A program made the translations under genes and the position numbers. 64,000 bases of DNA from Acetobacterium woodii DSM 1030. GTDB taxonomy: Bacteria > Bacillota > Clostridia > Eubacteriales > Eubacteriaceae. The notes under the pieces were generated by a model that saw only the letters and a program-made list of their open reading frames with translations, had not been told where the DNA came from and searched no databases. Shown here piece after piece: positions 1-7,790 of this stretch (its first letter is position 1; each line of letters starts with the position of its first letter). The DNA lies in the NCBI RefSeq assembly GCF_000247605.1, contig NC_016894.1, positions 1,601,732-1,665,731 on the forward strand. The letters run 5' to 3'.

Positions 1-896
1 ATTTTTCAACTGGACATGTGGGCGCGGTGCCGGATAATGTGGTCATCAGAAAAGGCGATATTTGCGATCAGGAATTCCTCAGAGCAACTTTTTCAGCTCA
101 TAAAATTGATTGTGTGATGCATTTTTGCGCCAATTCCCTGGTTGGAGAATCAATGGAACAACCGCTTAAATATTATCGTAATAATGTTTATGGAACAATG
201 TGTTTATTGGAAACAATGATTGAAAAGGGGATCAAAAAGTTTGTATTTTCCTCTACGGCTGCTGTTTATGGGGAACCGGAAGAAATCCCAATTACCGAAG
301 AAACGCGTAAAAATCCGACGAATACCTATGGGGAGACAAAACTGGCAGTTGAAAAAATGCTAACATGGGTAGACCAGGCATATGGATTAAAATATATGGT
401 ATTTCGTTATTTTAATGCCGCTGGCGCCCATCCATCGGGAGCAATTGGCGAGGATCATGATCCGGAGACACATTTGATTCCGCTGATTTTAAAAACAGCA
501 CTAAAACAGCGAGACAAAATCAGTATCTTTGGCAATGACTATCCGACTGCTGATGGCAGCTGTATTCGCGATTATATTCATGTTATGGATATTGCGGCGG
601 CGCATATTTTAGGGATGGAAAAGCTGATGGCAGGTGCGTCCAGTAATATTTATAATCTTGGCGATGGCCAAGGTTTTTCGGTTAAAGAGGTGATTGCTCA
701 GGCCAAGGCGCTGACTGAAAAGGAGATTGTCGTAGAAATTGCTGAACGACGAGCGGGAGATCCGGCCAGGTTGATTGCTTCATCGCTAAAAGCACAAAAA
801 GAGTTAGGCTGGGCACCAGCATATTCGGATTTAAGCAATATTATCAAAACTGCCTGGAACTGGCATCAAAATCATCCTAATGGTTACGATGCGTAA
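1..896 (+). CDS. galE: UDP-glucose 4-epimerase, 5'-truncated by window edge
   Basis: Interconverts UDP-glucose and UDP-galactose with bound NAD+ (cytosolic, Leloir pathway and cell-surface sugar supply). The reading frame is open to the left edge: codons from base 3 read FSTGH, the typical GalE segment, so the GTG at 18 is internal and the N-terminal Rossmann GxxGxxG part lies outside the window. The SSTAAVYG segment holds the catalytic Ser, and YGETK supplies the Tyr-x3-Lys of short-chain dehydrogenase/epimerases. The substrate-side RYFNAAGA and the C-terminal RAGDPARL segments match GalE rather than other SDR sugar enzymes. The stop is TAA at 894-896. No U-rich terminator follows, but a long imperfect hairpin lies about 45 bp downstream. 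Confidence 0.95.
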   Translation, partial: FSTGHVGAVPDNVVIRKGDICDQEFLRATFSAHKIDCVMHFCANSLVGESMEQPLKYYRNNVYGTMCLLETMIEKGIKKFVFSSTAAVYGEPEEIPITEETRKNPTNTYGETKLAVEKMLTWVDQAYGLKYMVFRYFNAAGAHPSGAIGEDHDPETHLIPLILKTALKQRDKISIFGNDYPTADGSCIRDYIHVMDIAAAHILGMEKLMAGASSNIYNLGDGQGFSVKEVIAQAKALTEKEIVVEIAERRAGDPARLIASSLKAQKELGWAPAYSDLSNIIKTAWNWHQNHPNGYDA

Positions 897-939
897 GTGC
901 TTGATACATTAAAGAAACGGTAATCGGTTGGCAAAAAAA

Positions 940-1019
940 TACCGATAATTATTGTCTCAAGGGATGTTTTATGGGGGAAATACCATAAGGCATCCAGTTG
1001 AGGTAACAATTAATCGGTA
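940..1019. repeat. 80-bp imperfect palindrome between galE and arsR-like gene
   Basis: The left arm (940-966, starting taccgat) and right arm (991-1019, ending atcggta) are complementary with a few mismatches. A smaller tatgg/ccata hairpin sits in the middle. It lies between convergent genes and lacks a T-run, so it is not a standard terminator. It could be a decayed mobile repeat or a transcript-end structure. Confidence 0.5.
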
Positions 1020-1071
1020 TGGTCTGATTGAGAATTAAAATGATTGATTATTTAAAAAATTAGTTGAACAA

Positions 1072-1368
1072 TTAAAAATCAATGGTGTTAAAATATTCCG
1101 CAACCGTTAAATCCATTGCAGCAATTAATTTTTCAATCCCTTTTAATTTTACCCGGTAATGCATCTCTACCCCGATTTTTTGGCTATCAAGGATTCCCGC
1201 TTCTCGGAGTATTTTTAAGTGTTGCGAGAGATTTGCCTGACTGTAATCAAATAACTGATTGAGTACGCATACGCATTGTGGTTCAACTAAAAGAAATTTT
1301 ACGATTTGTAAGCGAACTGGATGTCCCAACGCCTTGAAAATTCTTACTGAAACATCATCAGCATTCAT
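1072..1368 (-). CDS. ArsR/SmtB-family winged-helix repressor
   Basis: A 98-aa DNA-binding regulator. The N-terminal half has the ArsR signature FKALGHPVRLQIV. The recognition helix region SQANLSQHLKILREAGI follows at about residues 44-60. A Cys-x-Cys pair (QCVCVL, about residues 32-34) sits where ArsR-type sensors bind thiophilic ions or form disulfides, so the inducer could be arsenite-like or a reactive sulfur or redox signal; the sequence does not decide. The start ATG has an upstream aaagagg site. It is the last gene of a reverse-strand operon after the flavoprotein and rhodanese reading frames, which suggests it controls sulfur or redox functions. A 12-2-12 palindrome upstream of the operon (3096-3121) is a plausible autoregulatory operator. 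Confidence 0.88.
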   Translation of the reverse strand: MNADDVSVRIFKALGHPVRLQIVKFLLVEPQCVCVLNQLFDYSQANLSQHLKILREAGILDSQKIGVEMHYRVKLKGIEKLIAAMDLTVAEYFNTIDF

Positions 1369-1382
1369 AAAGGTCCTCTTTT

Positions 1383-1631
1383 CTATTCATCCTTAGTGGC
1401 ATCATAAAATTGATAACCACCGGAAAGATTATAAACATTTTTAAAGTTGTGATTGAGTAAAATATTCTGGGTAGCGTTACCGGTAATACCTTTATTGCAA
1501 TAGGTAATAATAGGAACGGTTTTGCTTAATTGGTTGAGCTTTGAGCGCAGCATCGCATGGGGAAGATTAATCGCACCGGTGAGATGACCCGCTTCAAATT
1601 GTTCAGTTATTCGCGTGTCGATAATTTGCAA
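1383..1631 (-). CDS. Rhodanese domain, probably the frameshifted C-terminus of the upstream flavoprotein
   Basis: Encodes a rhodanese-like sulfurtransferase domain of about 82 aa. The active-site loop YCNKGITG carries the persulfide-forming Cys, preceded by IIDTR and FEAGHLTGAINLP, the CDC25/rhodanese landmarks. The only start in this frame is a TTG at 1631 with no ribosome site. The same frame continues upstream, without a stop, to the end of the flavoprotein frame, reading RLNNEALQIIDTR. The two frames are separated only by a nine-A tract (T1650-T1658 on the plus strand). CoA-disulfide reductase/NADH:persulfide reductases often carry exactly this C-terminal rhodanese domain. The domain is therefore probably not an independent gene but is reached by frameshifting or slippage, or is cut off by a mutation or sequencing error. 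Confidence 0.75.
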   Translation of the reverse strand: MQIIDTRITEQFEAGHLTGAINLPHAMLRSKLNQLSKTVPIITYCNKGITGNATQNILLNHNFKNVYNLSGGYQFYDATKDE

Positions 1632-1642
1632 AGCTTCATTAT

Positions 1643-3022
1643 TTAGTCGTTTTTTTTTAACGTAGCAGGGGTGATAAGCTTTCGTTCCTTATTAATGGCA
1701 TTATCCAAAATCATTCCGGTATAATGAATGGGATCTTTAGTGGTTGAAAATGGCGGAGCATAACCCAGATCCAGGTTGAAAATTTGATCCACTGTAGCAC
1801 CATAGGTAATCAGGGTAACAAATACGTCTAAACGTTTGTCGACACCTTCATAGCCAATAATTTGTACGCCTAAGATTTTTTTAGTTGCGCGGTCAGCAAT
1901 GGCTTTAATCAACAGTTCGCGTCCGCCTAAATAACCGGGTTGATTAGGTTTAATATTATGAGAAATTTCGATGTCGTAACCGTCCTTAAGGGCTTCAGTT
2001 TCAGACATACCGGTACTGGCAACACTGATGTCAAAGATCTTAAAGATACCCGTACTCAAATTACCCGCATAAATCTCATTACCACCCGTGATATTGTCAC
2101 CGCAAATCCGTCCGGTTTTATTGGCCGTTGATCCTAGCGGTCGGTAATGGGGTTTTTTGGTGATCGTCGACCACGTTTCAATGCAATCGCCACAAGCGTA
2201 GATATCGGTATCGATGGTCATCATCCGATCATCAACCCGGATTGCACCAGTAACACCCAGTAATAAACCGGCTTCTTGGGCTAAGCTGACATTGGGTTTC
2301 ACACCAGTGGCAACAATAATCATTTCTCCGGGAATCAGCGTGCCATCATCCAGAAGAACACCTTGGTTTGTGATTTCAACGACATTGGCATTTTTAAGAA
2401 TGGTTAAGTCTTTGTTACTAAGTAACTTTTCGAGATATAGCGACATATCCTCATCAAGATTAGGCGTGAGCTTAGCAGCACGTTCAACCATTGTCACACG
2501 GATCCCGCAGGCCATTAAATTTTCCATGACCTCAAATCCAATAAACCCGGACCCGATCACAACGGCAGATTTTGGCCGTTGATTGACGATAAAACTTTTT
2601 ATTTTTAAAGCATTTTGAACATTTCTCAGAAAAAATACATGCTCATTAGTGATTCCTTTGATCGGCGGAATAAAGGCCTGGGCTCCGGTGCTGATGATGA
2701 GTTTGTCATAATGATCTTCAAAAATAGCCCCGGTTTCGAGATTTTTGACGCTAATCGTTTTAGTGGGAATATCAATTTTTAAAACTTCATGGCGAATTTT
2801 GATATCAATGGCATATTTTGATTTAAAAAATTCTGGGCTTCGAGGGGTTAATTCCATTACCGAAGAGACCCGATCGCCAATAAAATAAGGAAGTCCACAC
2901 CCGGAATAAGAAATATCCTGATCTTTTTCATAGATAATAATGTCTGCTGAATCATTGTTCCTACGGGCTTTGGCTGCCGCAGAAGTACCACCGGCCACTG
3001 CACCTATGACGATAATTTTCAT
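1643..3022 (-). CDS. CoA-disulfide reductase / NADH oxidase-like FAD-pyridine nucleotide oxidoreductase
   Basis: A flavoprotein of 459 aa that probably reduces CoA disulfide, persulfides or polysulfide with NAD(P)H. The N-terminal FAD motif is IGAVAGGTSAAAKARR. The redox-active cysteine lies in YSGCGLPYFIG, typical of the single-Cys CoADR/Nox/Npr group. A second dinucleotide motif is VVIGSGFIGFE. The FAD-binding ACGDC segment and a C-terminal dimerisation domain follow. Translation should start at the ATG at 3020-3022, preceded by aaaggagaaaacc; the longer upstream frame is not needed. The frame ends KKND at a TAA just after an A9 run, and shifting frame there joins a rhodanese domain in the correct order for CoADR-RHD fusions. 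It is co-oriented with the ArsR gene downstream. Confidence 0.9.
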   Translation of the reverse strand: MKIIVIGAVAGGTSAAAKARRNNDSADIIIYEKDQDISYSGCGLPYFIGDRVSSVMELTPRSPEFFKSKYAIDIKIRHEVLKIDIPTKTISVKNLETGAIFEDHYDKLIISTGAQAFIPPIKGITNEHVFFLRNVQNALKIKSFIVNQRPKSAVVIGSGFIGFEVMENLMACGIRVTMVERAAKLTPNLDEDMSLYLEKLLSNKDLTILKNANVVEITNQGVLLDDGTLIPGEMIIVATGVKPNVSLAQEAGLLLGVTGAIRVDDRMMTIDTDIYACGDCIETWSTITKKPHYRPLGSTANKTGRICGDNITGGNEIYAGNLSTGIFKIFDISVASTGMSETEALKDGYDIEISHNIKPNQPGYLGGRELLIKAIADRATKKILGVQIIGYEGVDKRLDVFVTLITYGATVDQIFNLDLGYAPPFSTTKDPIHYTGMILDNAINKERKLITPATLKKND

Positions 3023-3095
3023 GGTTTTCTCCTTTAATGTAAATCGAGTTGAGATAATTTCAAAACTTCCCAAAATAGGACAATGAATATTCTCC

Positions 3096-3121
3096 CGGAT
3101 AATCTTTAAAAAGATTATCCG
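3096..3121. promoter_or_regulatory. Perfect 12-2-12 inverted repeat, candidate ArsR-type operator
   Basis: The sequence has arms cggataatcttt and aaagattatccg around a 2-bp centre. The 12-2-12 architecture is characteristic of ArsR/SmtB operators. It lies between the predicted promoter (3171-3199) and the flavoprotein start on the reverse strand, so binding could block elongation of the operon that encodes the ArsR-like regulator. Confidence 0.55.
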
Positions 3122-3170
3122 AGATAGGATTAAAAAAATATTATCCATTAAGGATCAGTCGTATAGATAC

Positions 3171-3199
3171 ATTATAAACAATTGATTATCTAAAAGCAA
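3171..3199 (-). promoter_or_regulatory. Sigma-A-type promoter of the flavoprotein-rhodanese-arsR operon
   Basis: On the reverse strand a TTGCTT -35 box (plus 3194-3199) and a perfect TATAAT -10 box (plus 3171-3176) are 17 bp apart. This leaves a leader of about 140 nt before the flavoprotein ATG that contains the palindrome at 3096-3121. Confidence 0.65.
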
Positions 3200-3364
3200 T
3201 GACGTTTTAATGATGTTATTAAACCCGGATAAAAAGTTTGATTGGGGTTCGATTAGGGGGTGAAAAATAAGGATGAAAATTTATCTGTTAAATCGCTTTA
3301 AAACTGATAAAGGCATGTTAAAATGAAGATAGCGATGCTGACAAAAACACTGAAAATATTCAGT

Positions 3365-3392
3365 AGGACAATTGCCTAAAATTTGCTATAAT
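3365..3392 (+). promoter_or_regulatory. Extended -10 promoter for sufCB
   Basis: AGGACA and TATAAT are spaced 16 bp apart, with a TGC immediately before the -10 box (extended -10). It is positioned 45 bp upstream of the sufC start. Confidence 0.55.
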
Positions 3393-3436
3393 TAAAAGAG
3401 AGTAAAACTTTGAAGAAAAACAGATGAGGAGAAAAA

Positions 3437-4165
3437 ATGTTAAAGCTCGAAAATATTTCATTTGAAGTAGAAAATGAAAAAGAAATTTTGAAGGATGTTA
3501 ATTTAACGATTGAAAAAGGTAAGTTCATTGCTATTACCGGACCGAATGGCGGGGGAAAATCGACTTTAGCCCGAATTATCTCTGGGGTCTTAAAACCAAC
3601 TAAAGGCAAAATTATATTTTATGGTGAAGATATCACTGATTTAACGATTACTGAAAGAGCAAAAAAAGGAATCAGTTTTGGTTTTCAACAACCGGTACGA
3701 TTTAAAGGGATTACGGTTTATAATTTGATTAATATTGCTGCCGGTAAAGAACTTTCAGTAAAAGAGGCCAGTGTTTATTTGTCGGAAGTTGGTTTATGTG
3801 CAAAAGATTATATTCATCGGGAGTTAAACGATGGTTTATCTGGAGGAGAAATCAAGCGGATTGAAATAGCGACAATTATTGCCAGAAATACTAAACTTTC
3901 GATTTTTGATGAACCGGAGGCCGGAATCGATTTATGGAGTTTTAATCACTTAATTGATATTTTCATGAAAATGCATGAAGACAAAGAAAATTCGATTGTT
4001 ATTATCTCGCATCAAGAACGTATTTTAGATGTTGCTGATGAAATTATCGCGATGGTTGACGGCGTTATCGTTAAACGTGGGGCAAAAGGAATGGTTTTAC
4101 CGGAATTGCTTCATTGTGAAGATCCCAAAAACTGTTTGGATTGTCAAGATATACGGGAGGCATAA
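3437..4165 (+). CDS. sufC: SufC-type Fe-S cluster assembly ATPase
   Basis: A cytosolic ABC ATPase (242 aa) that drives the SufB-type scaffold during iron-sulfur cluster assembly. The Walker A motif is GPNGGGKST (residues 35-43), the signature is LSGGEIKR (about 134-141), Walker B is LSIFDEPEAGID, and a switch His lies in IISHQ. No membrane partner is encoded, and the next gene 4 bp downstream is a SufB/SufD homologue, which identifies SufC rather than a transporter ATPase. The C-terminus has a small Cys-rich extension (CEDPKNCLDCQD) not present in Escherichia coli SufC and known to me from clostridial and archaeal-type SufC. The start ATG follows gatgaggag. No sufS, sufU or sufD lies nearby, so this is a two-gene minimal SUF unit. 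Confidence 0.92.
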   Translation: MLKLENISFEVENEKEILKDVNLTIEKGKFIAITGPNGGGKSTLARIISGVLKPTKGKIIFYGEDITDLTITERAKKGISFGFQQPVRFKGITVYNLINIAAGKELSVKEASVYLSEVGLCAKDYIHRELNDGLSGGEIKRIEIATIIARNTKLSIFDEPEAGIDLWSFNHLIDIFMKMHEDKENSIVIISHQERILDVADEIIAMVDGVIVKRGAKGMVLPELLHCEDPKNCLDCQDIREA

Positions 4166-4168
4166 AAA

Positions 4169-5089
4169 ATGAATGACGTAGCAAAAAAATTACTAAAAGA
4201 AGTCACCGGATTGGAAGAAATGCCTAAAGGGGCTTATAATATCCGAGAAAATAGTCAGACAGTAGCCCGACAGTCCAGTGAAAATATTGACATTGTCAGC
4301 AAAGAAGATAAGTCCGGCATTGATATTATTGTTAAGCCGAATACTAAATCCGAAAATGTTTTCATTCCGGCCCTGGTGTCATGCAGCGGCGTTCATGATA
4401 TGGTCTACAATGATTTTTATATTGGCGAAAATGCGGAGATTACGATTATTGCCGGATGCGGCGTCAGTACCGGAGATAGCTGTGATGGATCCGAACATAA
4501 TGGGATTCACCGATTTTTTCTGGGGAAAAATTCAAAGGTACGTTATGTTGAAAAACATATCGGAGAAGGAACGGGGACGGGAAAACGGGTTATTGATCCA
4601 GTTACCGAAGTTGTTCAAGAAGAAGGTAGCTATATGGAAATGGAAACGACTCAGATCAAAGGGGTTGATTCGACCCGCCGTTTTACCAAAGCTAATCTTA
4701 AAGATAATGCCAAGTTGGTTATCAAGGAAAAATTGATGACCCATGGGGAGCAGTTTGCTGAATCTAAATTTGAAGTGGATATGGACGGAGAAGACTCCAG
4801 TGTGAATTTGATTTCCCGTTCTGTAGCTCGTGATTACTCGAAACAGACCTTTATCTCAAAGATTAACGGTAATACGCGTTGCGCCGGCCATTCGGAATGT
4901 GATGCGATCATTATGGATCATGGGGTGGTGCGTGCAATCCCCGAAATTACCGCCAACAGTTTAGATGCCACACTCATTCATGAAGCAGCAATCGGTAAGA
5001 TCGCCGGTGATCAGATGATTAAACTGATGACGCTTGGTTTGACCGAGGGGGAAGCTGAAACACAAATTATTGATGGCTTTTTGAATTAA
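4169..5089 (+). CDS. sufB: SufB/SufD-family Fe-S scaffold (minimal SUF type)
   Basis: A 306-aa SufBD-superfamily protein, much shorter than canonical SufB (about 470 aa). Its core looks like the right-handed beta-helix region. Recognisable family segments include DFYIGENAEITIIAGCGVSTG in the first half and the conserved C-terminal HEAAIGKIAGDQMIKLMTLGLTEGEAE. Cysteines in the GCGVST and GNTRCAGHSECD segments are candidate scaffold ligands. It starts 3 bp after the sufC stop with a ggagg site inside the end of sufC, so the two are translationally coupled. With SufC it would form a C2B2 scaffold, and its short length corresponds to the SmsB-type minimal SUF of anaerobes and methanogens. A strong terminator follows. 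Confidence 0.9.
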   Translation: MNDVAKKLLKEVTGLEEMPKGAYNIRENSQTVARQSSENIDIVSKEDKSGIDIIVKPNTKSENVFIPALVSCSGVHDMVYNDFYIGENAEITIIAGCGVSTGDSCDGSEHNGIHRFFLGKNSKVRYVEKHIGEGTGTGKRVIDPVTEVVQEEGSYMEMETTQIKGVDSTRRFTKANLKDNAKLVIKEKLMTHGEQFAESKFEVDMDGEDSSVNLISRSVARDYSKQTFISKINGNTRCAGHSECDAIIMDHGVVRAIPEITANSLDATLIHEAAIGKIAGDQMIKLMTLGLTEGEAETQIIDGFLN

Positions 5090-5131
5090 TAAATAACGAT
5101 AAGCTTTGTTTTTAAAGCGTATTTAAAAAGT

Positions 5132-5180
5132 AAAAAACTGAAGTTTTTCTGGAAGCAACCAGAAAACTTCAGTTTTTTTT
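5132..5180. terminator. Bidirectional intrinsic terminator after sufB
   Basis: Arms aaaactgaagttttctgg-like and ccagaaaacttcagttttt surround a 6-nt loop, with a T-run on the plus strand and A-run symmetry for the reverse strand. The converging exporter gene ends inside the right arm. Confidence 0.85.
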
Positions 5181-5666
5181 AGTGAATATGATTTTTGTTT
5201 TGGGGGGACGTTTATGCTTCTTACGCTTACTGTTTTTAATCATCACTTTACGGATCAGATTAATCGTTGATGAAACAATGATGATTCCAATTGCTAAAGC
5301 GCCGGAAACCAGTAGGGTATGAATGCCGGTAGATACGCCCAGCTCCGTTTCGCCATTAATAAAATAGAGCATGGTGTAATAAATACCACCACCGGGAACT
5401 AAGGGAATAAGAGCCACCGCCAGATAAATGGTGGTGGGAGATTTGGTAACCCGGGCCATGATTTCGGCATAAAGGGCAATTGAAATGGTTGCCAGCAGAT
5501 ATAATACCACATCATTCGCAATAATTAGTTGGAAAATGACGTAAATCAGCTGTCCCAGCATTCCGCCAAGAGCAGACAGGAGCAATTTGTTTTTGGGAAT
5601 ATTAAAAATAATGGCAAAAGCAAAAGATGCAATAAAGGCGTATAAACAAGGCGTTATATAATACAT
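5169..5666 (-). CDS. ThrE/YjjB-type exporter, small membrane subunit
   Basis: A membrane protein (165 aa) of the threonine/serine exporter superfamily, ThrE_2/DUF3815 half. About five hydrophobic helices are visible, with the glycine-rich LVPGGGIYYTML segment conserved in the family. The chosen ATG at 5664-5666 has a ggggaggg ribosome site that overlaps the end of the partner gene. Earlier in-frame starts would only repeat partner sequence. The highly basic C-terminal tail (KRKKHKRPPK) is read from DNA that also forms the terminator. Together with the 254-aa gene 4 bp upstream it reconstitutes a full ThrE transporter (YjjP plus YjjB arrangement). The exported substrate could be Thr/Ser or a dicarboxylate; the sequence does not tell. 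Confidence 0.85.
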   Translation of the reverse strand: MYYITPCLYAFIASFAFAIIFNIPKNKLLLSALGGMLGQLIYVIFQLIIANDVVLYLLATISIALYAEIMARVTKSPTTIYLAVALIPLVPGGGIYYTMLYFINGETELGVSTGIHTLLVSGALAIGIIIVSSTINLIRKVMIKNSKRKKHKRPPKTKIIFTKKN

Positions 5667-5670
5667 CGAT

Positions 5671-6435
5671 TCACCCTCCCCAAAATGGTCGTAAAAGACT
5701 AAGCGGAACAGCAACCCCGGCAGCGATAGCAGCACCGATAAGGAGGGCTTCCACCCCTTTAATTAGCCCGGAAAGATGATCACCGGCAATGATATCCCGG
5801 ATCGAATTAGTAATCGCGAGTCCCGGTACCAGGGTCATAATCGAGCCGATGATAATGGTATCCATATTTGTGGTTAGACCGAGGTCGGTGGCGATAACAG
5901 CAACGGTTGAGGCGATTAGGCCGCCGATAATATTGGTGAAAAAAATATTGGCATCAAATCGCCGCATAATATCCATTTGCATTTTGATTCCCAATCCGAT
6001 GATAAAGCCGATGCAACTATCTAAAAAGTTACCGCCAAAAAAAAGCGTAAACATTTGCGAAATAAAAGCAAATGCCAAAACATGATAAAGATAGGGATAA
6101 GAGGGAACCGTATCGATACGTTTTATCTCCGCTACCAAATCTTTATAGTTAGTTGGCGCATAACAAATATGGCGTGAGAGCTGATTGATTTCAGTTACCT
6201 TGGCAAGGTCAATTTTACGGGTGTGAATACGTCGGGTACGGGTTAAAGGTTTCTCATTATCGATCGTGACTGAGAGGATGATCGTGGTAGGCACAACAAA
6301 AGTTTCCGCTTCTTTCGCTCCTAAAGCAATACAGATTCGATGCATCGACTCTTCCACCCGATAGGTTTCGGCACCGTTTGAAAGCAGGATGACGCCCATT
6401 TCCATGGCAACATGGCTTAATTGCGTGATCGTCAT
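5671..6435 (-). CDS. ThrE/YjjP-type exporter, large subunit (DUF1212)
   Basis: A 254-aa protein with a cytosolic N-terminal part bearing the DUF1212 signature LLSNGAETYRVEESM, followed by about five membrane helices from residue 115 on. The loop SIRDIIAGDHLSGLIKG is typical of ThrE-family proteins. In E. coli the equivalent YjjP pairs with YjjB, and that partner is encoded immediately downstream here. The ATG overlaps the coaBC stop by one base (TAATG), so translation is coupled to coaBC and the three genes form one reverse-strand transcript. The reason for linking an amino or organic acid exporter to CoA biosynthesis is not apparent. Confidence 0.88.
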   Translation of the reverse strand: MTITQLSHVAMEMGVILLSNGAETYRVEESMHRICIALGAKEAETFVVPTTIILSVTIDNEKPLTRTRRIHTRKIDLAKVTEINQLSRHICYAPTNYKDLVAEIKRIDTVPSYPYLYHVLAFAFISQMFTLFFGGNFLDSCIGFIIGLGIKMQMDIMRRFDANIFFTNIIGGLIASTVAVIATDLGLTTNMDTIIIGSIMTLVPGLAITNSIRDIIAGDHLSGLIKGVEALLIGAAIAAGVAVPLSLLRPFWGG

Positions 6436-7634
6436 TATAATGTATCCAGAATGGCGTCAAGAACACGATGGGCCACATCGTCTTTTGAGAGAAGTGGGAG
6501 TGATTCAGTTTTTTCAGGGGTAATAATCGTTACCCGATTGGTAGCGGTGTTAAAACCAGCACCTTTTTCTTTTAAGTTGTTGGCGATCATCATATTGACA
6601 TTTTTACGCCGCAGTTTCTCAGTGGTATTTTCAATCATATTTTCAGTTTCCATTGAAAAACCACAAATAAACTGATCAGAACGCTTTTTTTCGCCAATCG
6701 TTTTTAAAATATCAATGGTTGGCGTTAAACGGATTTCAGTTTGTCCGTCGCGTTTTTTTATTTTTTCGGTGGCAATAGTTTGTGGCTTGAAATCAGCCAC
6801 GGCGGCGGCTTTGATCACAATATCCGTTTTTTCAAAATGGTCGACAACTTCGGCGCACATTTCACTGGCCGAGACTACCGGAATAAATTTGACGAATGGC
6901 GGTGGTGTCAAGGCGGTTTTACCACTGATTAAGGTGACATCCGCACCCCGCAACATGGCGGCTCGGGCCAGCGCATAACCCATTTTTCCGCTGGAATGAT
7001 TGGTTAAGTAACGAACCGGGTCAACGGCTTCGCAGGTTGGTCCAGCGGTAACCAGAATGTTTTTGCCTACCAGATCGTGATAATAGGCGATATTTTGCAG
7101 AATATGATCAATCAGCAGTTCTTCGTCGGGAAGTTTGCCAATGCCGGTATCCTTGCAGGCGAGAATTCCGGAGGCGGGATCAATGATGAGATAACCCAAT
7201 TTTTTTAATTGACTTAAATTGTTTTGAACAATCGGATTTTCATACATCGCTGTATTCATCGCCGGGGCAATAAGTTTCGGGCAGCGACAGGCCATAATCG
7301 TGGTCGTCAGCATGTCATCAGCGATGCCGGCATTAATTTTTCCGATGATATTGGCAGAGGCCGGTGCGACCATAAATAAATCAGCTTTTTTGGCCAGACT
7401 GATGTGGGCCACATCATAACGAATGTTGCGGTCAAAGGTATCAACAATACATTTATTGCCGGTTAAACTTTCAAAGACCAGCGGACTGATAAATTCCTGG
7501 GCATTTTTAGTCATAATAACTTGGACATCACAGCCCATTTTGGCCAGACTGCTGGCGACATTAGCCATTTTATAAGCAGCGATGCTGCCGGTAATACCGA
7601 GTACAACGGTTTTATTTTTTAATAGATTTTTCAT
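6435..7634 (-). CDS. coaBC: Bifunctional phosphopantothenoylcysteine decarboxylase / phosphopantothenate-cysteine ligase
   Basis: Catalyses two consecutive CoA biosynthesis steps: ligation of Cys to 4'-phosphopantothenate, then decarboxylation to 4'-phosphopantetheine. The 399-aa length is standard. The N-terminal CoaC flavodomain shows GITGSIAAYK, an active-site His in HISLAKKADL, APASANIIGKI, the PAMNTAMYENP clamp and the catalytic Cys in ACKDTGIGKLP. The CoaB domain begins around residue 185 with ILVTAGPT and continues with YLTNHSSGKMG and IKAAAVADFKP. The start has a gtaaaggaaagc site. A divergent ECF S component, probably for pantothenate, shares the promoter region, which fits a CoA/pantothenate locus. 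Confidence 0.96.
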   Translation of the reverse strand: MKNLLKNKTVVLGITGSIAAYKMANVASSLAKMGCDVQVIMTKNAQEFISPLVFESLTGNKCIVDTFDRNIRYDVAHISLAKKADLFMVAPASANIIGKINAGIADDMLTTTIMACRCPKLIAPAMNTAMYENPIVQNNLSQLKKLGYLIIDPASGILACKDTGIGKLPDEELLIDHILQNIAYYHDLVGKNILVTAGPTCEAVDPVRYLTNHSSGKMGYALARAAMLRGADVTLISGKTALTPPPFVKFIPVVSASEMCAEVVDHFEKTDIVIKAAAVADFKPQTIATEKIKKRDGQTEIRLTPTIDILKTIGEKKRSDQFICGFSMETENMIENTTEKLRRKNVNMMIANNLKEKGAGFNTATNRVTIITPEKTESLPLLSKDDVAHRVLDAILDTL

Positions 7635-7669
7635 TTGCTTTCCTTTACGACTGTTTTCAATTCAGGTTT

Positions 7670-7698
7670 ATTATACCAAACCCGGGGGCTTGGAGTAA
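7670..7698 (-). promoter_or_regulatory. Promoter of coaBC-exporter operon
   Basis: The reverse strand has TATAAT (plus 7670-7675) preceded by TGG (extended -10) and a TTTACT-like -35 about 18 bp upstream. It stands back to back with the panT-like promoter. Confidence 0.5.
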
Positions 7699-7717
7699 AC
7701 ACAAGTTTTAGTTGTAT

Positions 7718-7745
7718 TTGAATTAAAAAAGCGTTAAAATATAAT
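7718..7745 (+). promoter_or_regulatory. Promoter of ECF S-component gene
   Basis: TTGAAT and TATAAT are spaced 16 bp apart, 45 bp before the start codon. Confidence 0.55.
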
Positions 7746-7790
7746 TGCATTGTATCTAGCTGGACTGGAACGATAGCAGGAGGTTAAAAG

